DNA from: an uncultured Alphaproteobacteria bacterium
GTDB taxonomy: Bacteria; Pseudomonadota; Alphaproteobacteria; UBA6615
NCBI GenBank assembly: GCA_943787745.1
Contig: CALSNJ010000002.1
Coordinates: forward strand, 1-64,000
Reading direction: 5' to 3'
Length of the DNA stretch: 64,000 nucleotides
Numbering within the stretch: the first letter of the stretch is position 1; every line of letters begins with the position of its first letter. The notes under the pieces were generated by a model. The model did no database searches, had not been told where the DNA came from, and saw nothing but the letters and a program-made list of their open reading frames with translations. Positions 26,068 to 35,460 of the stretch are shown here, piece by piece. A program made the position numbers and the translations under genes.

Positions 26068-27213
26068 TCAGGATTGCCCGCCTTTGTAGAGACGTTCAAA
26101 GCGGCTGCCGAGACGTGCGAGCACTTCGTAGCCAATTGTCCCGCTTGCGACAGCAAGTTCGTCGACACTGACATGAGATCCAAGCAGCTCCACAGCCTGA
26201 CCGGGTCTTGCCAGTTCTTCGGGAATATCACTCACATCGATGGTGATCAGGTCCATGGAGACACGCCCGCAAAGAGGAACGTCATGACCTGCGATATGGG
26301 CATGCATGGTGCCACCTGTCTTGCTTGTCGCTGCGCGTGGGTATCCGTCTGCATAGCCTGCGGCAATGGTTGCGATCCGCGCCGGTTTTTCCACATGATG
26401 CGCGGCACCGTATCCAACGGTCATAGGGGTGTCAACGCTCCGGACTTGCAGGATTTTGGCATGAATTTCAACGACTTGCCGCATTGGATTCGGTCTGTCG
26501 AGACTCGGTGCGATCCCATAAAGCGCTGCCCCGGGACGGACCTGGTCGAGGTGAAACGCATCTCCGAGAAACGCGCCGGGTGAGTTGGCGAGACTTGCTT
26601 CAAGCCGTCCTGTAACCGCTTCAATCCGGGATCGTGCGACCCGGAATGTCTCCAGTTGTGCCGCGTTCATCGGATGGTCCGGGGTATCGGCACAGGCGAG
26701 ATGGCTCATGAGTGTGGAGACACCCAATTCGCTTAGCCGTTCGGGATCGGCAAGCAGCCTCTCGAGATCATTGTGGTTCAGGCCGAGCCGGTTCATGCCG
26801 GTGTCTATGTGAAGCCACGCCGTGGTGTTTTCATGTCGCTCTTTGATGGCGTCGTGCCAGGTCTCAATCTGCTCAAGGCTGTTGAGGGTCGGACAGAGGT
26901 CGAATTCAAAGAATATGTCTGTTGCGCCACGTGCCGGGCCGTTCAGAACAATGATCTGCGCGGTCGGCAAAATTTTGCGAAGGCTTGTCCCTTCCCGCGG
27001 TGTGGCGACAAAAAAGCTCTGACAGCCCACCCGGGACAGCGCCTTGGCAACCGGTCCGAGGCCAAGGCCGTAAGCGTTCGCTTTGACCGACGCGCCCACC
27101 GCGGCGTTCGGGCAGGTTTCCCGGATCAGTTTGTAATTCTCGGTGATCGCATCGAGGTCCACCACGAGGGTGGCGCCGGCATCGCCGGGAATCGAGATAT
27201 CACCAGTGGTCAA
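26068..27213 (-). CDS. alr: Alanine racemase
   Basis: A 381-residue PLP enzyme making D-alanine for peptidoglycan. The PLP lysine is in ASVKANAYGLG near the N-terminus and the catalytic Tyr of the second domain is in MTVGYGAAH; PLP-binding HIDTGMNRLG and the C-terminal CGRVSMDLITIDV are also present. I place the start at TTG 27213, four bases after the dnaB stop and with GAGGAACGG upstream; the ORF-track start lies inside dnaB. It begins the cell-envelope part of the long minus-strand run. Confidence 0.92.
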   Translation of the reverse strand: MTTGDISIPGDAGATLVVDLDAITENYKLIRETCPNAAVGASVKANAYGLGLGPVAKALSRVGCQSFFVATPREGTSLRKILPTAQIIVLNGPARGATDIFFEFDLCPTLNSLEQIETWHDAIKERHENTTAWLHIDTGMNRLGLNHNDLERLLADPERLSELGVSTLMSHLACADTPDHPMNAAQLETFRVARSRIEAVTGRLEASLANSPGAFLGDAFHLDQVRPGAALYGIAPSLDRPNPMRQVVEIHAKILQVRSVDTPMTVGYGAAHHVEKPARIATIAAGYADGYPRAATSKTGGTMHAHIAGHDVPLCGRVSMDLITIDVSDIPEELARPGQAVELLGSHVSVDELAVASGTIGYEVLARLGSRFERLYKGGQS

Positions 27214-27217
27214 GGTT

Positions 27218-28768
27218 CTAAAACCGTTCCTCGGGCAGGTAGGTGTCAGCCTGCAGGTCCGAGAACTGGGTGAACTCCCCGGTGAACTGAAGTGTGACGG
27301 TCCCGATCGGGCCATGGCGCTGCTTGGCAACAATCACTTCGGCCTTGTTGCGACATTGTTCGAGCAGTTCATTAAAACGCGTCTCGCGTTCCAGATAGGT
27401 ATCCTGCTTTTCGTTGTCGCGCGGCGTCGGGCGTTCACGCTCCTTGTAGTACTCCTCGCGATAGATGAAGGAGACGACGTCGGCGTCCTGTTCGATCGAT
27501 CCGGATTCACGAAGATCGGAAAGCTGTGGGCGTTTGTCCTCGCGCTGTTCGACAGCACGTGAAAGCTGACTGAGTGCAATTACGGGAACATTGAGTTCCT
27601 TGGCGAGTGCCTTGAGCCCCCGTGTGATCTGGGAGACTTCCTGCACACGGTTGTCACCGCGGCTGTTGGCCGGCGGATTCACGAGCTGCAGGTAATCAAT
27701 GATGATGAGGCTTAGTCCGTGCTGCCGTTTGAGACGGCGCGAACGCGTGCGAATCTGCGAGATCGTCAGGGCCGGCGTGTCATCAATGAAGAGCTTGAGG
27801 CTGTGCAGGGCCTGAGCCACGGCAAACACCCGGTTGTATTCCTCCTCACGCACATCGCCGCGTCGGATTGAATCCGATCGCACATGGGCTTGTTCTGAAA
27901 GAATACGCGTTGCCAGCTGTTCGGCCGACATTTCCAGCGAGAAGAAGGCGACGCTCTCGCTTTGCTCAATGTCGGTCCCGTCCGGGCCCTCGACGAGTTT
28001 CTTCGAGGAGGCCGCGTTGTAGGCAATGTTGGTCGCAAAGGCTGTTTTGCCCATGGAAGGGCGCCCGGCGATGATCACCAGATCGGACTCATGAAGGCCG
28101 CCAAGCAGCTTGTCGACATCGGTAAAGCCGGTCGGCACGCCGACGAGTTCGCCATCGCGCTTGTATGCTGCGGCCGCTGAATCAATGGCGGCGGTGACTG
28201 CGGTTTTGAAGTCCTGGAAGCCGGTCTCTGCAGAGCCCTGTTCGGCAAGCTGGAACAGCATTTCCTCGGCCCGCTCGATCTGTTGCGGGGCTGGGGCATC
28301 AAGCTCGTATTCATATGCGGAATTAACAACATGATCGCCGATTTCGATCAGTTCGCGTCGCAGAAAACAGTCATAGACTTCTTTGCCGAGGTCTCCGGCA
28401 TTCTGGATCGTAATGACCGCATTTGCGAGTTCGGCGATATAGGCCTGCCCACCGATGGCTTTGAGGTCCTCGTCGTCCTTGAAGTAGTTCTTCAGGGTCA
28501 CCGGGTCAGCGATCTGGCCGCGCTCGATCAGGTGCGCGCAGGCCTCATAGACACGCGCATGGGCCGGATCGGCGAAATGCTCGGCGAACAGAAACTCCTG
28601 AACACGTTCAAAAGAACGATTGTTCACCAGAATTGCGCCGAGAAGCGCCATTTCGGCTTCGAAGTTATGCGGCGGCGAACGGAATCCCGGCCCGTCTCCG
28701 TCCCCGTGAAGGGGCGTAACGTTGGCCGGCTCTTCTGCCATGTGGTCTGTCATATCGCTTGTGCTCAT
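27218..28768 (-). CDS. dnaB: Replicative DNA helicase DnaB
   Basis: A 516-residue hexameric helicase that unwinds DNA at the fork. The N-terminal domain starts with PHNFEAEMALLGAILVNN. The RecA-like domain carries Walker A AGRPSMGKTAFATNIA, Walker B LSLIIIDYLQL, and DLRESGSIEQDADVV. A short insert around EGPDGTDIEQSES precedes VAFFSLEMSAEQLATR. It is the first gene of the minus-strand run continuing to purF. The upstream 190 bases are shared with the divergent oxidoreductase gene and should hold both promoters. Confidence 0.96.
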   Translation of the reverse strand: MSTSDMTDHMAEEPANVTPLHGDGDGPGFRSPPHNFEAEMALLGAILVNNRSFERVQEFLFAEHFADPAHARVYEACAHLIERGQIADPVTLKNYFKDDEDLKAIGGQAYIAELANAVITIQNAGDLGKEVYDCFLRRELIEIGDHVVNSAYEYELDAPAPQQIERAEEMLFQLAEQGSAETGFQDFKTAVTAAIDSAAAAYKRDGELVGVPTGFTDVDKLLGGLHESDLVIIAGRPSMGKTAFATNIAYNAASSKKLVEGPDGTDIEQSESVAFFSLEMSAEQLATRILSEQAHVRSDSIRRGDVREEEYNRVFAVAQALHSLKLFIDDTPALTISQIRTRSRRLKRQHGLSLIIIDYLQLVNPPANSRGDNRVQEVSQITRGLKALAKELNVPVIALSQLSRAVEQREDKRPQLSDLRESGSIEQDADVVSFIYREEYYKERERPTPRDNEKQDTYLERETRFNELLEQCRNKAEVIVAKQRHGPIGTVTLQFTGEFTQFSDLQADTYLPEERF

Positions 28769-28964
28769 GGGCGCACCCTAACGGTGTCATCCGGACAACA
28801 GTTTAGCCTTGTTCAGTGAGTCTGGTGGAACATGGGGAAAACACCGATCTAATTCCGCTTGCAAGGAAATGATTTCCCGAGACCTGCATTTTTTTAGCGG
28901 ACTTTCCCATCCGTTGTGCGGGACTATAGTGTTCAAAATCAGACACATAATGGGGAAACACGAA

Positions 28965-29948
28965 ATGCGCGCATCCTGGTACGAAGAATTTGGTCCCGCC
29001 CGGGACGTTCTCAAGGTCGGAGACATGGATAAACCGGTCGCCGGCGACGGGCAGGTGCTCGTGCGTATCCATGCCTCAGGGATCAATCCGCTTGATGTGA
29101 AAGGCCGGGATGGCGCGCGGTGGCCCATGCGCGGCGACAAGATGATCCCGCATTTTGACGGTGCGGGCGTCATTGAGAGTGTCGGCGCAGGGGTTGATGC
29201 GAGCCGCGTCGGTGAACGTGTCTGGCTTTATGAAGGCAACCTCGGACGCGCGGAAGGGACTGCAGCCGAGTACCTCGTGCTTGATGCGTCGCGCGCCAAC
29301 CCGCTGCCGGAATCACAAAGCTTTGCCGAAGGTGCGTGTCTGGGCATTCCGGCAATGACCGCCCATGGCGCGGTTTACAAAGATGGTTCTGTAGAGGGGC
29401 AGACGATCCTGGTCACCGGTGCGGCGGGTGCGGTGGGCAACTACGCCGTTCAGATGGCGCGCAATGGCGGTGCCATGGTGATTGGCACTGTGAGTTCGGA
29501 CGAGAAGGCGGACCGTGCGCGCGAGGGTGGCGCGGCGCATACGATCAACTACAAGACCGAAGACGTGGCCGAACGGGTGAAAGAAATCACCAACGGCAAG
29601 GGCGTTGATCGTGTTGTCGAAGTTGAACTCGGCGGCAATATGAAGACCACGTCAAAGATCCTCAAAACAGGCGCTGTGATCGCCGCCTATGCCTCCATGG
29701 CAGAGCCGATCGCACCATTTCCGTTTTATGGTGTCCTGATGAAGGCACCGACGTTGCACATCATCGGTTGTTTCACGCTGCCACAGGCGTTCAAGCAACA
29801 AAGTGTGTCTGACATTTCGCGCTGGATGGCGGAAGGCAAGCTGACCAGCCGTGTGGCCGGTCAGTATATCCTCAATGATATCGCAGCCGCCCATGAGGCC
29901 GTGGAAGCCGGTCGCCAGGTGGGTTCGGTGGTGGTGACCATCGACTGA
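28965..29948 (+). CDS. NADPH:quinone oxidoreductase (zinc-independent MDR family)
   Basis: A 327-residue medium-chain reductase. It has the quinone reductase layout GINPLDVKGRDG and PHFDGAGVIESVGAGVD in the catalytic part, and ILVTGAAGAVGNYAVQMA as the NADPH-binding loop, followed by NYKTEDVAERVKEITNGKGVD. No zinc-ligand set is visible. I prefer ATG 28965 (MRASWYEEFG) with GGGGAAAC upstream; the track start at 28809 adds about 50 unlikely residues. It reduces quinones or related electrophiles; substrate unknown. Confidence 0.85.
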   Translation: MRASWYEEFGPARDVLKVGDMDKPVAGDGQVLVRIHASGINPLDVKGRDGARWPMRGDKMIPHFDGAGVIESVGAGVDASRVGERVWLYEGNLGRAEGTAAEYLVLDASRANPLPESQSFAEGACLGIPAMTAHGAVYKDGSVEGQTILVTGAAGAVGNYAVQMARNGGAMVIGTVSSDEKADRAREGGAAHTINYKTEDVAERVKEITNGKGVDRVVEVELGGNMKTTSKILKTGAVIAAYASMAEPIAPFPFYGVLMKAPTLHIIGCFTLPQAFKQQSVSDISRWMAEGKLTSRVAGQYILNDIAAAHEAVEAGRQVGSVVVTID

Positions 29949-30080
29949 TCGCGAACGATCCTCACCTTGTGACCCATTGTGGGAAGGGGTGAGGGCAGCT
30001 TCTTACTTTCAGCCCGCCTGGCAGCCACTGACAGAAACTCCGCGTCAGTCAGAGCGCCAGACGTTGGCGTTTATTGGTAC

Positions 30081-30803
30081 TTAGCGACCGCCACCAATCC
30101 AGTTTTTGGCGGCTTCGGCATAGCCGACGGAAAGCCTCTCAACAGGGTCGTTCGAAGCGGCTTCGACAATCAGGCTCAAAAAACCACCCGGTCCGTAACC
30201 TGCAATGGAGAAGAGTTCGGGGTTGGTTGCAATTGTTTTGCCCGATGCCAGGTCGACGACATTCAAGGTCGCCCGCAACATATGGCTGCCGCCGACGAAG
30301 ACGGACTGACCACCTGAGATAACCCGAACTTCGATGACGTTGACTTCAACCTTTGCAGGGGCGGTCCCCTGAAACACCGGTTGAACTTGTTTCTGGAAAG
30401 CATCGGTGACCATTGCAACAACGCGATCTTCCATGAACTTGCGGGCTTCCGGAGAATTCACGAGGGCGTCGTAGTCACAATCCTGTGGCTTATTTTCTCC
30501 AGCGGCAGTGTTGTAGGGGTCTCCAGAGGTTGCCGTTTCTGGTTCTGGCTTTTCGCATCCTTTGGATTCGGCATACGCATCTTCGCCCGCGCCCCAGGAA
30601 ATCAACGTGCCCGGCAAAATGGTTACATCAACAACATCGATATCGATTGCCTCGATCTGTTGGGCCGTCATCGGGTTTTTCGGCCCGGTGGCGCATGCTG
30701 CCAGAGTGGCGACCATGGCGAATGCAAAGCCAAAACGCTTTGAGGCGCGAACTGATTTTTGCCATCCGCTTTCATGCGAATGGCTGTGTTGAAGACATGT
30801 CAT
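30081..30803 (-). CDS. Putative periplasmic lipoprotein, unknown function
   Basis: A 240-residue protein whose N-terminus has a long basic stretch, a hydrophobic segment and a lipobox LAAC (FAMVATLAACATG). The mature part has strands such as AIDIDVVDVTILPG and VEVNVIEVRVISGG, and ATLNVVDLASGKTIATN, reminiscent of alphaproteobacterial lipoproteins with a conserved beta-rich core (DUF6778-like). That family suggestion is tentative. I use ATG 30803. It is encoded on the minus strand downstream of the convergent quinone oxidoreductase. Confidence 0.65.
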   Translation of the reverse strand: MTCLQHSHSHESGWQKSVRASKRFGFAFAMVATLAACATGPKNPMTAQQIEAIDIDVVDVTILPGTLISWGAGEDAYAESKGCEKPEPETATSGDPYNTAAGENKPQDCDYDALVNSPEARKFMEDRVVAMVTDAFQKQVQPVFQGTAPAKVEVNVIEVRVISGGQSVFVGGSHMLRATLNVVDLASGKTIATNPELFSIAGYGPGGFLSLIVEAASNDPVERLSVGYAEAAKNWIGGGR

Positions 30804-30914
30804 CTGGAAACCCCCGAAATAGATCAATCAAATACCCAAAAGTTGACGGCACAACCAAAGGTGGTGTCGTCTTCTCATGACTAACGTTATCGTTGGAGAT
30901 TCGTGAGAACAAGT

Positions 30915-31367
30915 TTAGGCGCGTTTGATCGCCTGCACTTGCGTTTCCAGCGTCTGCAGAAAATTCGAACGGTCCTGCTTGGAGAAGGCGCGCGGGCCGC
31001 CGGTGATTTCCCCTGATGATCGCAGATCGGTCATCAGGTCCCGTGTGGCGAGTGTCATGCCGATGGAATCCTTGTCCAGCAGCTTGCCGTTGGGGCGCAG
31101 GACGCGGGCATCCTTCTTGATGCAACGATCGGCAAGCGGAATGTCCTGGGTCACGACGATGTCGCCGGGGCCAATACGTTCGGCGATCCAGTCATCGGCC
31201 ACATCTGCGCCATCGCTGACGACGGTCTGAGTGACGAGCGGGTGGCCATGGAATCCGAACATGCCGCTGTTGCTGACCAGCTGGACGTGAATCTGGTGGC
31301 GTTCTGCAACACGAACGATTTCGTCCTTCACCGGGCAGGCGTCGGCATCAACATATATCTGGTGCAA
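30915..31367 (-). CDS. YaiI/YqxD family protein (DUF188, PIN-like)
   Basis: A 150-residue protein with the family start IYVDADACPVKDEI, the central SDGADVADDWIAERI and GDIVVTQDIPLADRCI, and a RAFSKQDRSNFLQTL end. The DUF188 fold resembles nuclease PIN domains, and Asp residues in DADACP and TQDIPLAD could bind metal; activity is not established. The start is TTG 31367 with GGAGA upstream. It lies 39 bases downstream of cfa's neighbour and on the opposite side of the lipoprotein; its stop faces the lipoprotein start. Confidence 0.88.
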   Translation of the reverse strand: MHQIYVDADACPVKDEIVRVAERHQIHVQLVSNSGMFGFHGHPLVTQTVVSDGADVADDWIAERIGPGDIVVTQDIPLADRCIKKDARVLRPNGKLLDKDSIGMTLATRDLMTDLRSSGEITGGPRAFSKQDRSNFLQTLETQVQAIKRA

Positions 31368-31406
31368 GGGGCTCTCCGCGCCGGGGGGTGATGGCGCATT
31401 TATGCG

Positions 31407-32639
31407 TTACTCGGCCGCTTTTGTCGCGTCGGTTTCAGCCGAACGTTCCCAGTTCGCGATGTAGTCACGGGTCAGGGGAACAGCATCCTGACGTTTGGCA
31501 ATCTGAATCTGGAACACCATTTGCCCCATACGTCGGAATGCGATTTCACATCCGATCAGATAGAACTCCCACATCCGGCAGAAACGCTCGTCGTAAAGGT
31601 CCAGCGCTTTTTCGCGTTGCGCCATGAAGCGTTCATACCAGAGATGCAGTGTATCCGCGTAGTGCAGGCGCAGAATTTCAACATCGGTCACCCATAGCCC
31701 TGCCTTTTCAATGGCGGCCAGGGTTTCGGACAGGGACGGGGTATAGCCACCGGGGAAAATGTACTTGCGGAGCCAGGGGTTCGTGACCCCCGGGGGTTCC
31801 ATGCGGCCTATTGAGTGCAGCAAGAACACCCCATCGTCATTGAGGAGGTCCCGGGCTTTCTTGAAATATTCGAGATAGTGGACCGCCCCAACATGTTCAA
31901 ACATGCCAACCGAAACGATCCGATCATAGGTTGTGGATTCTTCTCGGTAGTCCTGCAGTTTGAACCTTACCTGATCTGAGAGACCCAAATCCTCAACACG
32001 CCTCTGACTGACCTTGTGCTGCTGGGTTGAGAGGGTGACGCCGGTAACGTCTGCGCCGGTTTGTTGAGCCAGATACAGGCCCATGCCACCCCAGCCCGAC
32101 CCGATATCAAGCACCTTCATGCCGGGCTCATGGAGCAGAAGTTTGGCCGCGATGTGCCGCTTCTTGTCCATCTGGGCACGTTCGAGGTCGTTGTGTGTGC
32201 CATCGAAATACGCGCAGGAATACTGCCGGTCACTGTCGAGAAACAGATCGTAAAGATCATCCGACAGGTCATAGTGATGTGCGACGTTTTTCTGCGCTTT
32301 GCCGACCGGATTGTATTGTTGAATGCGGCGAAACACCTGGCTCAGATTCGCCGAGAAGTCCGAGAACCAATGGTGTTCAAAAGCTTCGATGTTACGCCCG
32401 ATCAGGTCGATCAGATCATAGAGCGTACCTTCCTCAATCGTCAGCTTGCCTTCCATATAGGCTTCGCCGGCCGCCAGACGCGGGTTGAGGAGCAGCCGCC
32501 GTTCGGTGGCCTTGTCATGCAAGCGGATCGCGACACGTGGTGCCGCGCCATCTCCGAAATTATAAGCTCTGCCACGGGAATCGATCAGGGTGAATTCACC
32601 CTGATCTATAACCGCGCCGAGAAACCGTGCCAAAAGCAT
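31407..32639 (-). CDS. cfa: Cyclopropane-fatty-acyl-phospholipid synthase
   Basis: A 410-residue SAM-dependent enzyme that adds a methylene bridge to unsaturated acyl chains in membrane lipids. Family marks are NVAHHYDLSDDLYDLFLD, QYSCAYFD, the SAM loop VLDIGSGWGGMGLYLA, VSVGMFEHVG, and HSIGRMEPPGVTNPWLRKYIFPGG (quoted in part: SIGRMEPPGVTNPWLRKY). In most bacteria it acts in stress or stationary phase. It is followed on the same strand by yaiI. Confidence 0.92.
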   Translation of the reverse strand: MLLARFLGAVIDQGEFTLIDSRGRAYNFGDGAAPRVAIRLHDKATERRLLLNPRLAAGEAYMEGKLTIEEGTLYDLIDLIGRNIEAFEHHWFSDFSANLSQVFRRIQQYNPVGKAQKNVAHHYDLSDDLYDLFLDSDRQYSCAYFDGTHNDLERAQMDKKRHIAAKLLLHEPGMKVLDIGSGWGGMGLYLAQQTGADVTGVTLSTQQHKVSQRRVEDLGLSDQVRFKLQDYREESTTYDRIVSVGMFEHVGAVHYLEYFKKARDLLNDDGVFLLHSIGRMEPPGVTNPWLRKYIFPGGYTPSLSETLAAIEKAGLWVTDVEILRLHYADTLHLWYERFMAQREKALDLYDERFCRMWEFYLIGCEIAFRRMGQMVFQIQIAKRQDAVPLTRDYIANWERSAETDATKAAE

Positions 32640-32723
32640 CGCTTCCCCCGTGTTGTAAAAAACTTACGACGCCGGGGTAAAAGCTAGCAAAACTATGCCA
32701 AAGAGCAAAACACGGATTTCAGC

Positions 32724-33425
32724 TTAGGATTTGGCCTCGTCGCCGTCTTCGGCGGCAACATCCCCATCGGTCGAATCGTCGCTGCCTTCTTCGGCGGCTT
32801 CGGCCACACGTTCGGCAACGTCTTCTTCAACCATCCCATCCACAGCGGCCGCTTCGGCCCCTTTGTCGTCGGCGAATGCGAGAGCTTCTTCAGCCAACGC
32901 AACAGCGTCTTCTGCGGCTTCGCTTTCTTCTGCGATTTCCGTGATGGACAGGCCACGCTCACGCTGGGTCTTCGCTTCGTCTTCGGTGCGCGCAACGTTT
33001 ACGGCCACTTCAACCCGGACTTCGGGATGCAGCGAGATACGGACCGGGTGAAGGCCCAGCTCCTTGATGGGGCGATCAAGCATCACCTGACCGCGTGTAA
33101 CGGTCACCCCAGCCTCAGAAACGGCATCCGCGAGATCGCGACCGCTGACCGAACCGTAAAGCTGGCCATTGTCGCCCGCCTGGCGGATCAACGTGATATC
33201 GAGTTCGCCAAGCTTCCCGGCGACAGCCTCGGCATCTTTGCGACGTTCAAGGTTCTCGGCTTCAAGCTGAGTGCGCTGAGCTTCGAATTGCTTTTTGCTG
33301 TCTTGGGTTGCGCGCAGGGCCTTTTTCTGCGGCAGCAGAAAATTGCGGGCATAGCCCGGCTTGACAGTGACGACGTCACCCATCTGGCCGAGTTTTTCGA
33401 TACGTTCGAGAAGAATTACTTCCAT
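32724..33425 (-). CDS. rplI: 50S ribosomal protein L9 with long acidic C-terminal extension
   Basis: The first ~150 residues are a typical L9: [39 protein letters not shown], and the C-domain with [12 protein letters not shown] and [17 protein letters not shown]. Beyond that the protein runs to 233 residues with a Glu/Asp/Ala-rich tail ([20 protein letters not shown] and more). Start ATG 33425 has a strong AGGAGGTG that lies in the last codons of the DUF2232 gene, so the two are coupled; the track start at 33494 is wrong. It binds 23S rRNA domain V. Confidence 0.95.
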   Translation of the reverse strand: MEVILLERIEKLGQMGDVVTVKPGYARNFLLPQKKALRATQDSKKQFEAQRTQLEAENLERRKDAEAVAGKLGELDITLIRQAGDNGQLYGSVSGRDLADAVSEAGVTVTRGQVMLDRPIKELGLHPVRISLHPEVRVEVAVNVARTEDEAKTQRERGLSITEIAEESEAAEDAVALAEEALAFADDKGAEAAAVDGMVEEDVAERVAEAAEEGSDDSTDGDVAAEDGDEAKS

Positions 33426-33426
33426 G

Positions 33427-34392
33427 TCACACCTCCTGGCCGGTCGGAACGAGTCCGAACCGCCGGCGAAGATCGAGGGTTTGGTCTGCCACACCGATCA
33501 ATGCGACAAGCGCGATGAGCGGAGGGAAGACGATCATAAAGCCGTAGAAAACGGCAATAACTACGTAAAAAATTGGCGTCTGGCGGGCGATCGCGTGGAA
33601 GGTTCCGGCTCCAACAAGGAACATCGGAACGAGCAATGCGATCGCAGCGTTCTGGCCCAGATAAGCCAGATTGAAATCGCCCAAGAGTACAAAAGCAACA
33701 GCAAGGCCGAATGCCAGAGGTATCCATAGGGGTACCTGCAGCTCTTCCATCCGCGGTGCCGGTCGTTGCAATGCACCCCAGAACCGCAGCAGGGCGAGAG
33801 CGCCTGCAGTCGCGGCTGAAAGCATCAGCATCCAGGCAGCGAGAGCCGCACCTGGAAAGACCGGTGTCATCGTGTCGACAAGCGACCGTGTTCGATGAAA
33901 ACCAAGTTCCGGAAACAGGCCGGTGAGGACCGGTTGCAGGAACGAACGGGTGAGGAACGGCAAATCCGTGTTGCCACGGATGACCATGACCGCAAACACG
34001 ATCATGACAAGCAACGCGCCTGCGAGCAGCCAGGACATAACATTCAGGGGCGGGTGCCACTCAATGTAACCCAGCGAAGACGTGCGTGAGCGTTGCAACT
34101 GCTGAACGGCAAAGACAACCGGAATGGCAAACAATCCGGCGAACAGAACGATGGGTTCCGAACTCAATGCGAAAAGGACCGCCAACCCGAAGATCAGAAC
34201 CAGTCCTGTAAGACCGGCACCAATCGCCGCAAGCACACCGATCCCAAGACCGGCCGCCATCAGCGGTATCCCGGTCAAGGTCATGGGAGCCACAGCACCC
34301 AGTCCCAGCGCAAACGGTGCTGCAAAGAGCAGCGCCGCTGCCGCACCGGCGGCAAGCGTAAGAAGGAGGTGTCTGGTTGTGCCTTGCATCAT
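33427..34392 (-). CDS. DUF2232 domain-containing membrane protein
   Basis: A 321-residue protein made almost wholly of membrane helices (about eight). It has the DUF2232 layout: paired helices at the N-terminus, a central loop with [22 protein letters not shown], and a C-terminal [19 protein letters not shown] and LRRRFGL. In alphaproteobacteria it is commonly encoded between rpsR and rplI, as here. Function is unknown. Its stop lies one base before the rplI start codon. Confidence 0.85.
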   Translation of the reverse strand: MMQGTTRHLLLTLAAGAAAALLFAAPFALGLGAVAPMTLTGIPLMAAGLGIGVLAAIGAGLTGLVLIFGLAVLFALSSEPIVLFAGLFAIPVVFAVQQLQRSRTSSLGYIEWHPPLNVMSWLLAGALLVMIVFAVMVIRGNTDLPFLTRSFLQPVLTGLFPELGFHRTRSLVDTMTPVFPGAALAAWMLMLSAATAGALALLRFWGALQRPAPRMEELQVPLWIPLAFGLAVAFVLLGDFNLAYLGQNAAIALLVPMFLVGAGTFHAIARQTPIFYVVIAVFYGFMIVFPPLIALVALIGVADQTLDLRRRFGLVPTGQEV

Positions 34393-34413
34393 CTGTCTTG
34401 CTTTGCTTGGGAC

Positions 34414-34431
34414 AAAACGACCGCCAGGTCG
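34414..34431 (-). terminator. Weak intrinsic terminator-like hairpin after rpsR
   Basis: On the minus strand CGACC-TGGC-GGTCG is followed by TTTTG, 16 bases after the rpsR stop and 20 bases before the DUF2232 start. The five-pair stem and short T run suggest partial termination at best, perhaps lowering expression of the downstream membrane gene and rplI. Confidence 0.4.
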
Positions 34432-34446
34432 CTAAGCCAGCTGACG

Positions 34447-34715
34447 TCAGTCGAGGACGTAAGGCAGCAATGCGAGGAAGCGCGCGCGCTTGATGGCACG
34501 GGCGAGTTCACGTTGCTTCTTGGCCGAAACAGCTGTGATACGGCTCGGCACGATCTTGCCGCGCTCCGAGATGTATCGAGACAGCGTCTTGGTGTCCTTG
34601 TAATCAATCTTCGGAGCATTGGAGCCGGTAAACGGGCATGTCTTGCGCCGACGGAAGAACGGACGTCGGCCACCGCCGCCGCCCCACCACCACCTGTACG
34701 GGGTTCCATGGACAT
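34447..34715 (-). CDS. rpsR: 30S ribosomal protein S18, N-terminal frameshift in a G run
   Basis: The body is an unmistakable S18: [40 protein letters not shown] and [20 protein letters not shown]. In that frame there is no plausible start. The ATG that overlaps the rpsF stop (TAATG, ATG at 34715) reads [11 protein letters not shown] in another frame. Adding one base to the C4 run at 34682-34685 (G4 on the coding strand) joins the two into an 89-residue protein with a Gly-rich leader, as in other alphaproteobacterial S18s. Since S18 is essential, I regard this as a probable sequence error rather than a dead gene. Confidence 0.88.
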
Positions 34716-35203
34716 TATTCTTTCTCCCCTTCGCTGTCAGAATCAGGGGCCGGTGCGGCCTCCGCTTCTGGAGTTGTTTCTGCGGGCTTTTCGTCCGATG
34801 CAGCAGCTTCTGGAGCCGCCGCTGCCTCTGTGGCCGGTTCGGCTTCGCCCTCTTCGTCTTCACGACGTGCGCCGCGTTCTTTGCGACCCTGCATCATGAT
34901 GGAGGGTCCCTCGTCGTGCTCATCAACACGAAGGGTCAGATAGCGAAGGATGTCTTCGTGGATGCGCTGCTGGCGCTCAAGTTCATTGATGACGTCCGAC
35001 GGCGCGTCGATATTCATCATCACGTAGTGACCCTTCCGGTTCTTCTTGATCCGGTAGGCGAGGTTGCGAAGACCCCAGGATTCGGCCTCAACGACCTTGC
35101 CGCCACCGGTTTCGACGACCCCGGTAAAGGCTTCGATCAGCTGATCGACCTGCGTGCCGGATACATCCTGACGCGCAATAAACACGTGTTCATAGAGTGG
35201 CAT
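34715..35203 (-). CDS. rpsF: 30S ribosomal protein S6 with long acidic C-terminal extension
   Basis: The first ~100 residues are a normal S6: [50 protein letters not shown] tail of about 60 residues follows, nearly all Glu, Ala, Pro and Ser ([20 protein letters not shown]). The ATG at 35203 follows GGGAGTCG; the track start is too long. S6 pairs with S18 on the platform of the small subunit, and rpsR starts within its stop codon (TAATG). E. coli S6 also has a post-translational poly-Glu tail; here acidic residues are encoded. Confidence 0.95.
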   Translation of the reverse strand: MPLYEHVFIARQDVSGTQVDQLIEAFTGVVETGGGKVVEAESWGLRNLAYRIKKNRKGHYVMMNIDAPSDVINELERQQRIHEDILRYLTLRVDEHDEGPSIMMQGRKERGARREDEEGEAEPATEAAAAPEAAASDEKPAETTPEAEAAPAPDSDSEGEKE

Positions 35204-35460
35204 GTTATGCGACTCCCTCTGGCTGTTTGCTGACCGCCGCCGATCGCCCCGTTCACGGGCCGCGGCTGCACGGTCATATCCGGTGGGCACAATGCTTCAC
35301 CGGCAAGGAGTGCGGCGTGGATTTCTCCCCACACCGCTTGAGCCGCGGGGAATACACCACAAGGCTTTGTTCGCGCAAGCGGTTCCTTACAGTGCCTTGC
35401 GGCCCTGCGGTGGCAGCTTTATGACTTATCCAACACGTTTTTGTTGGGGGAATTCAGAAA

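Noticed and set aside
34447-34863. Track start for S18 at 34863 giving 138 residues
   Set aside because: The first half would overlap the rpsF tail and is a Lys/Arg/Pro artefact; the start at 34715 plus one repaired base is better.
34093-34899. 268-residue plus-strand ORF over DUF2232, rpsR and rpsF
   Set aside because: Antisense to conserved ribosomal protein genes and of low complexity; not a real gene.
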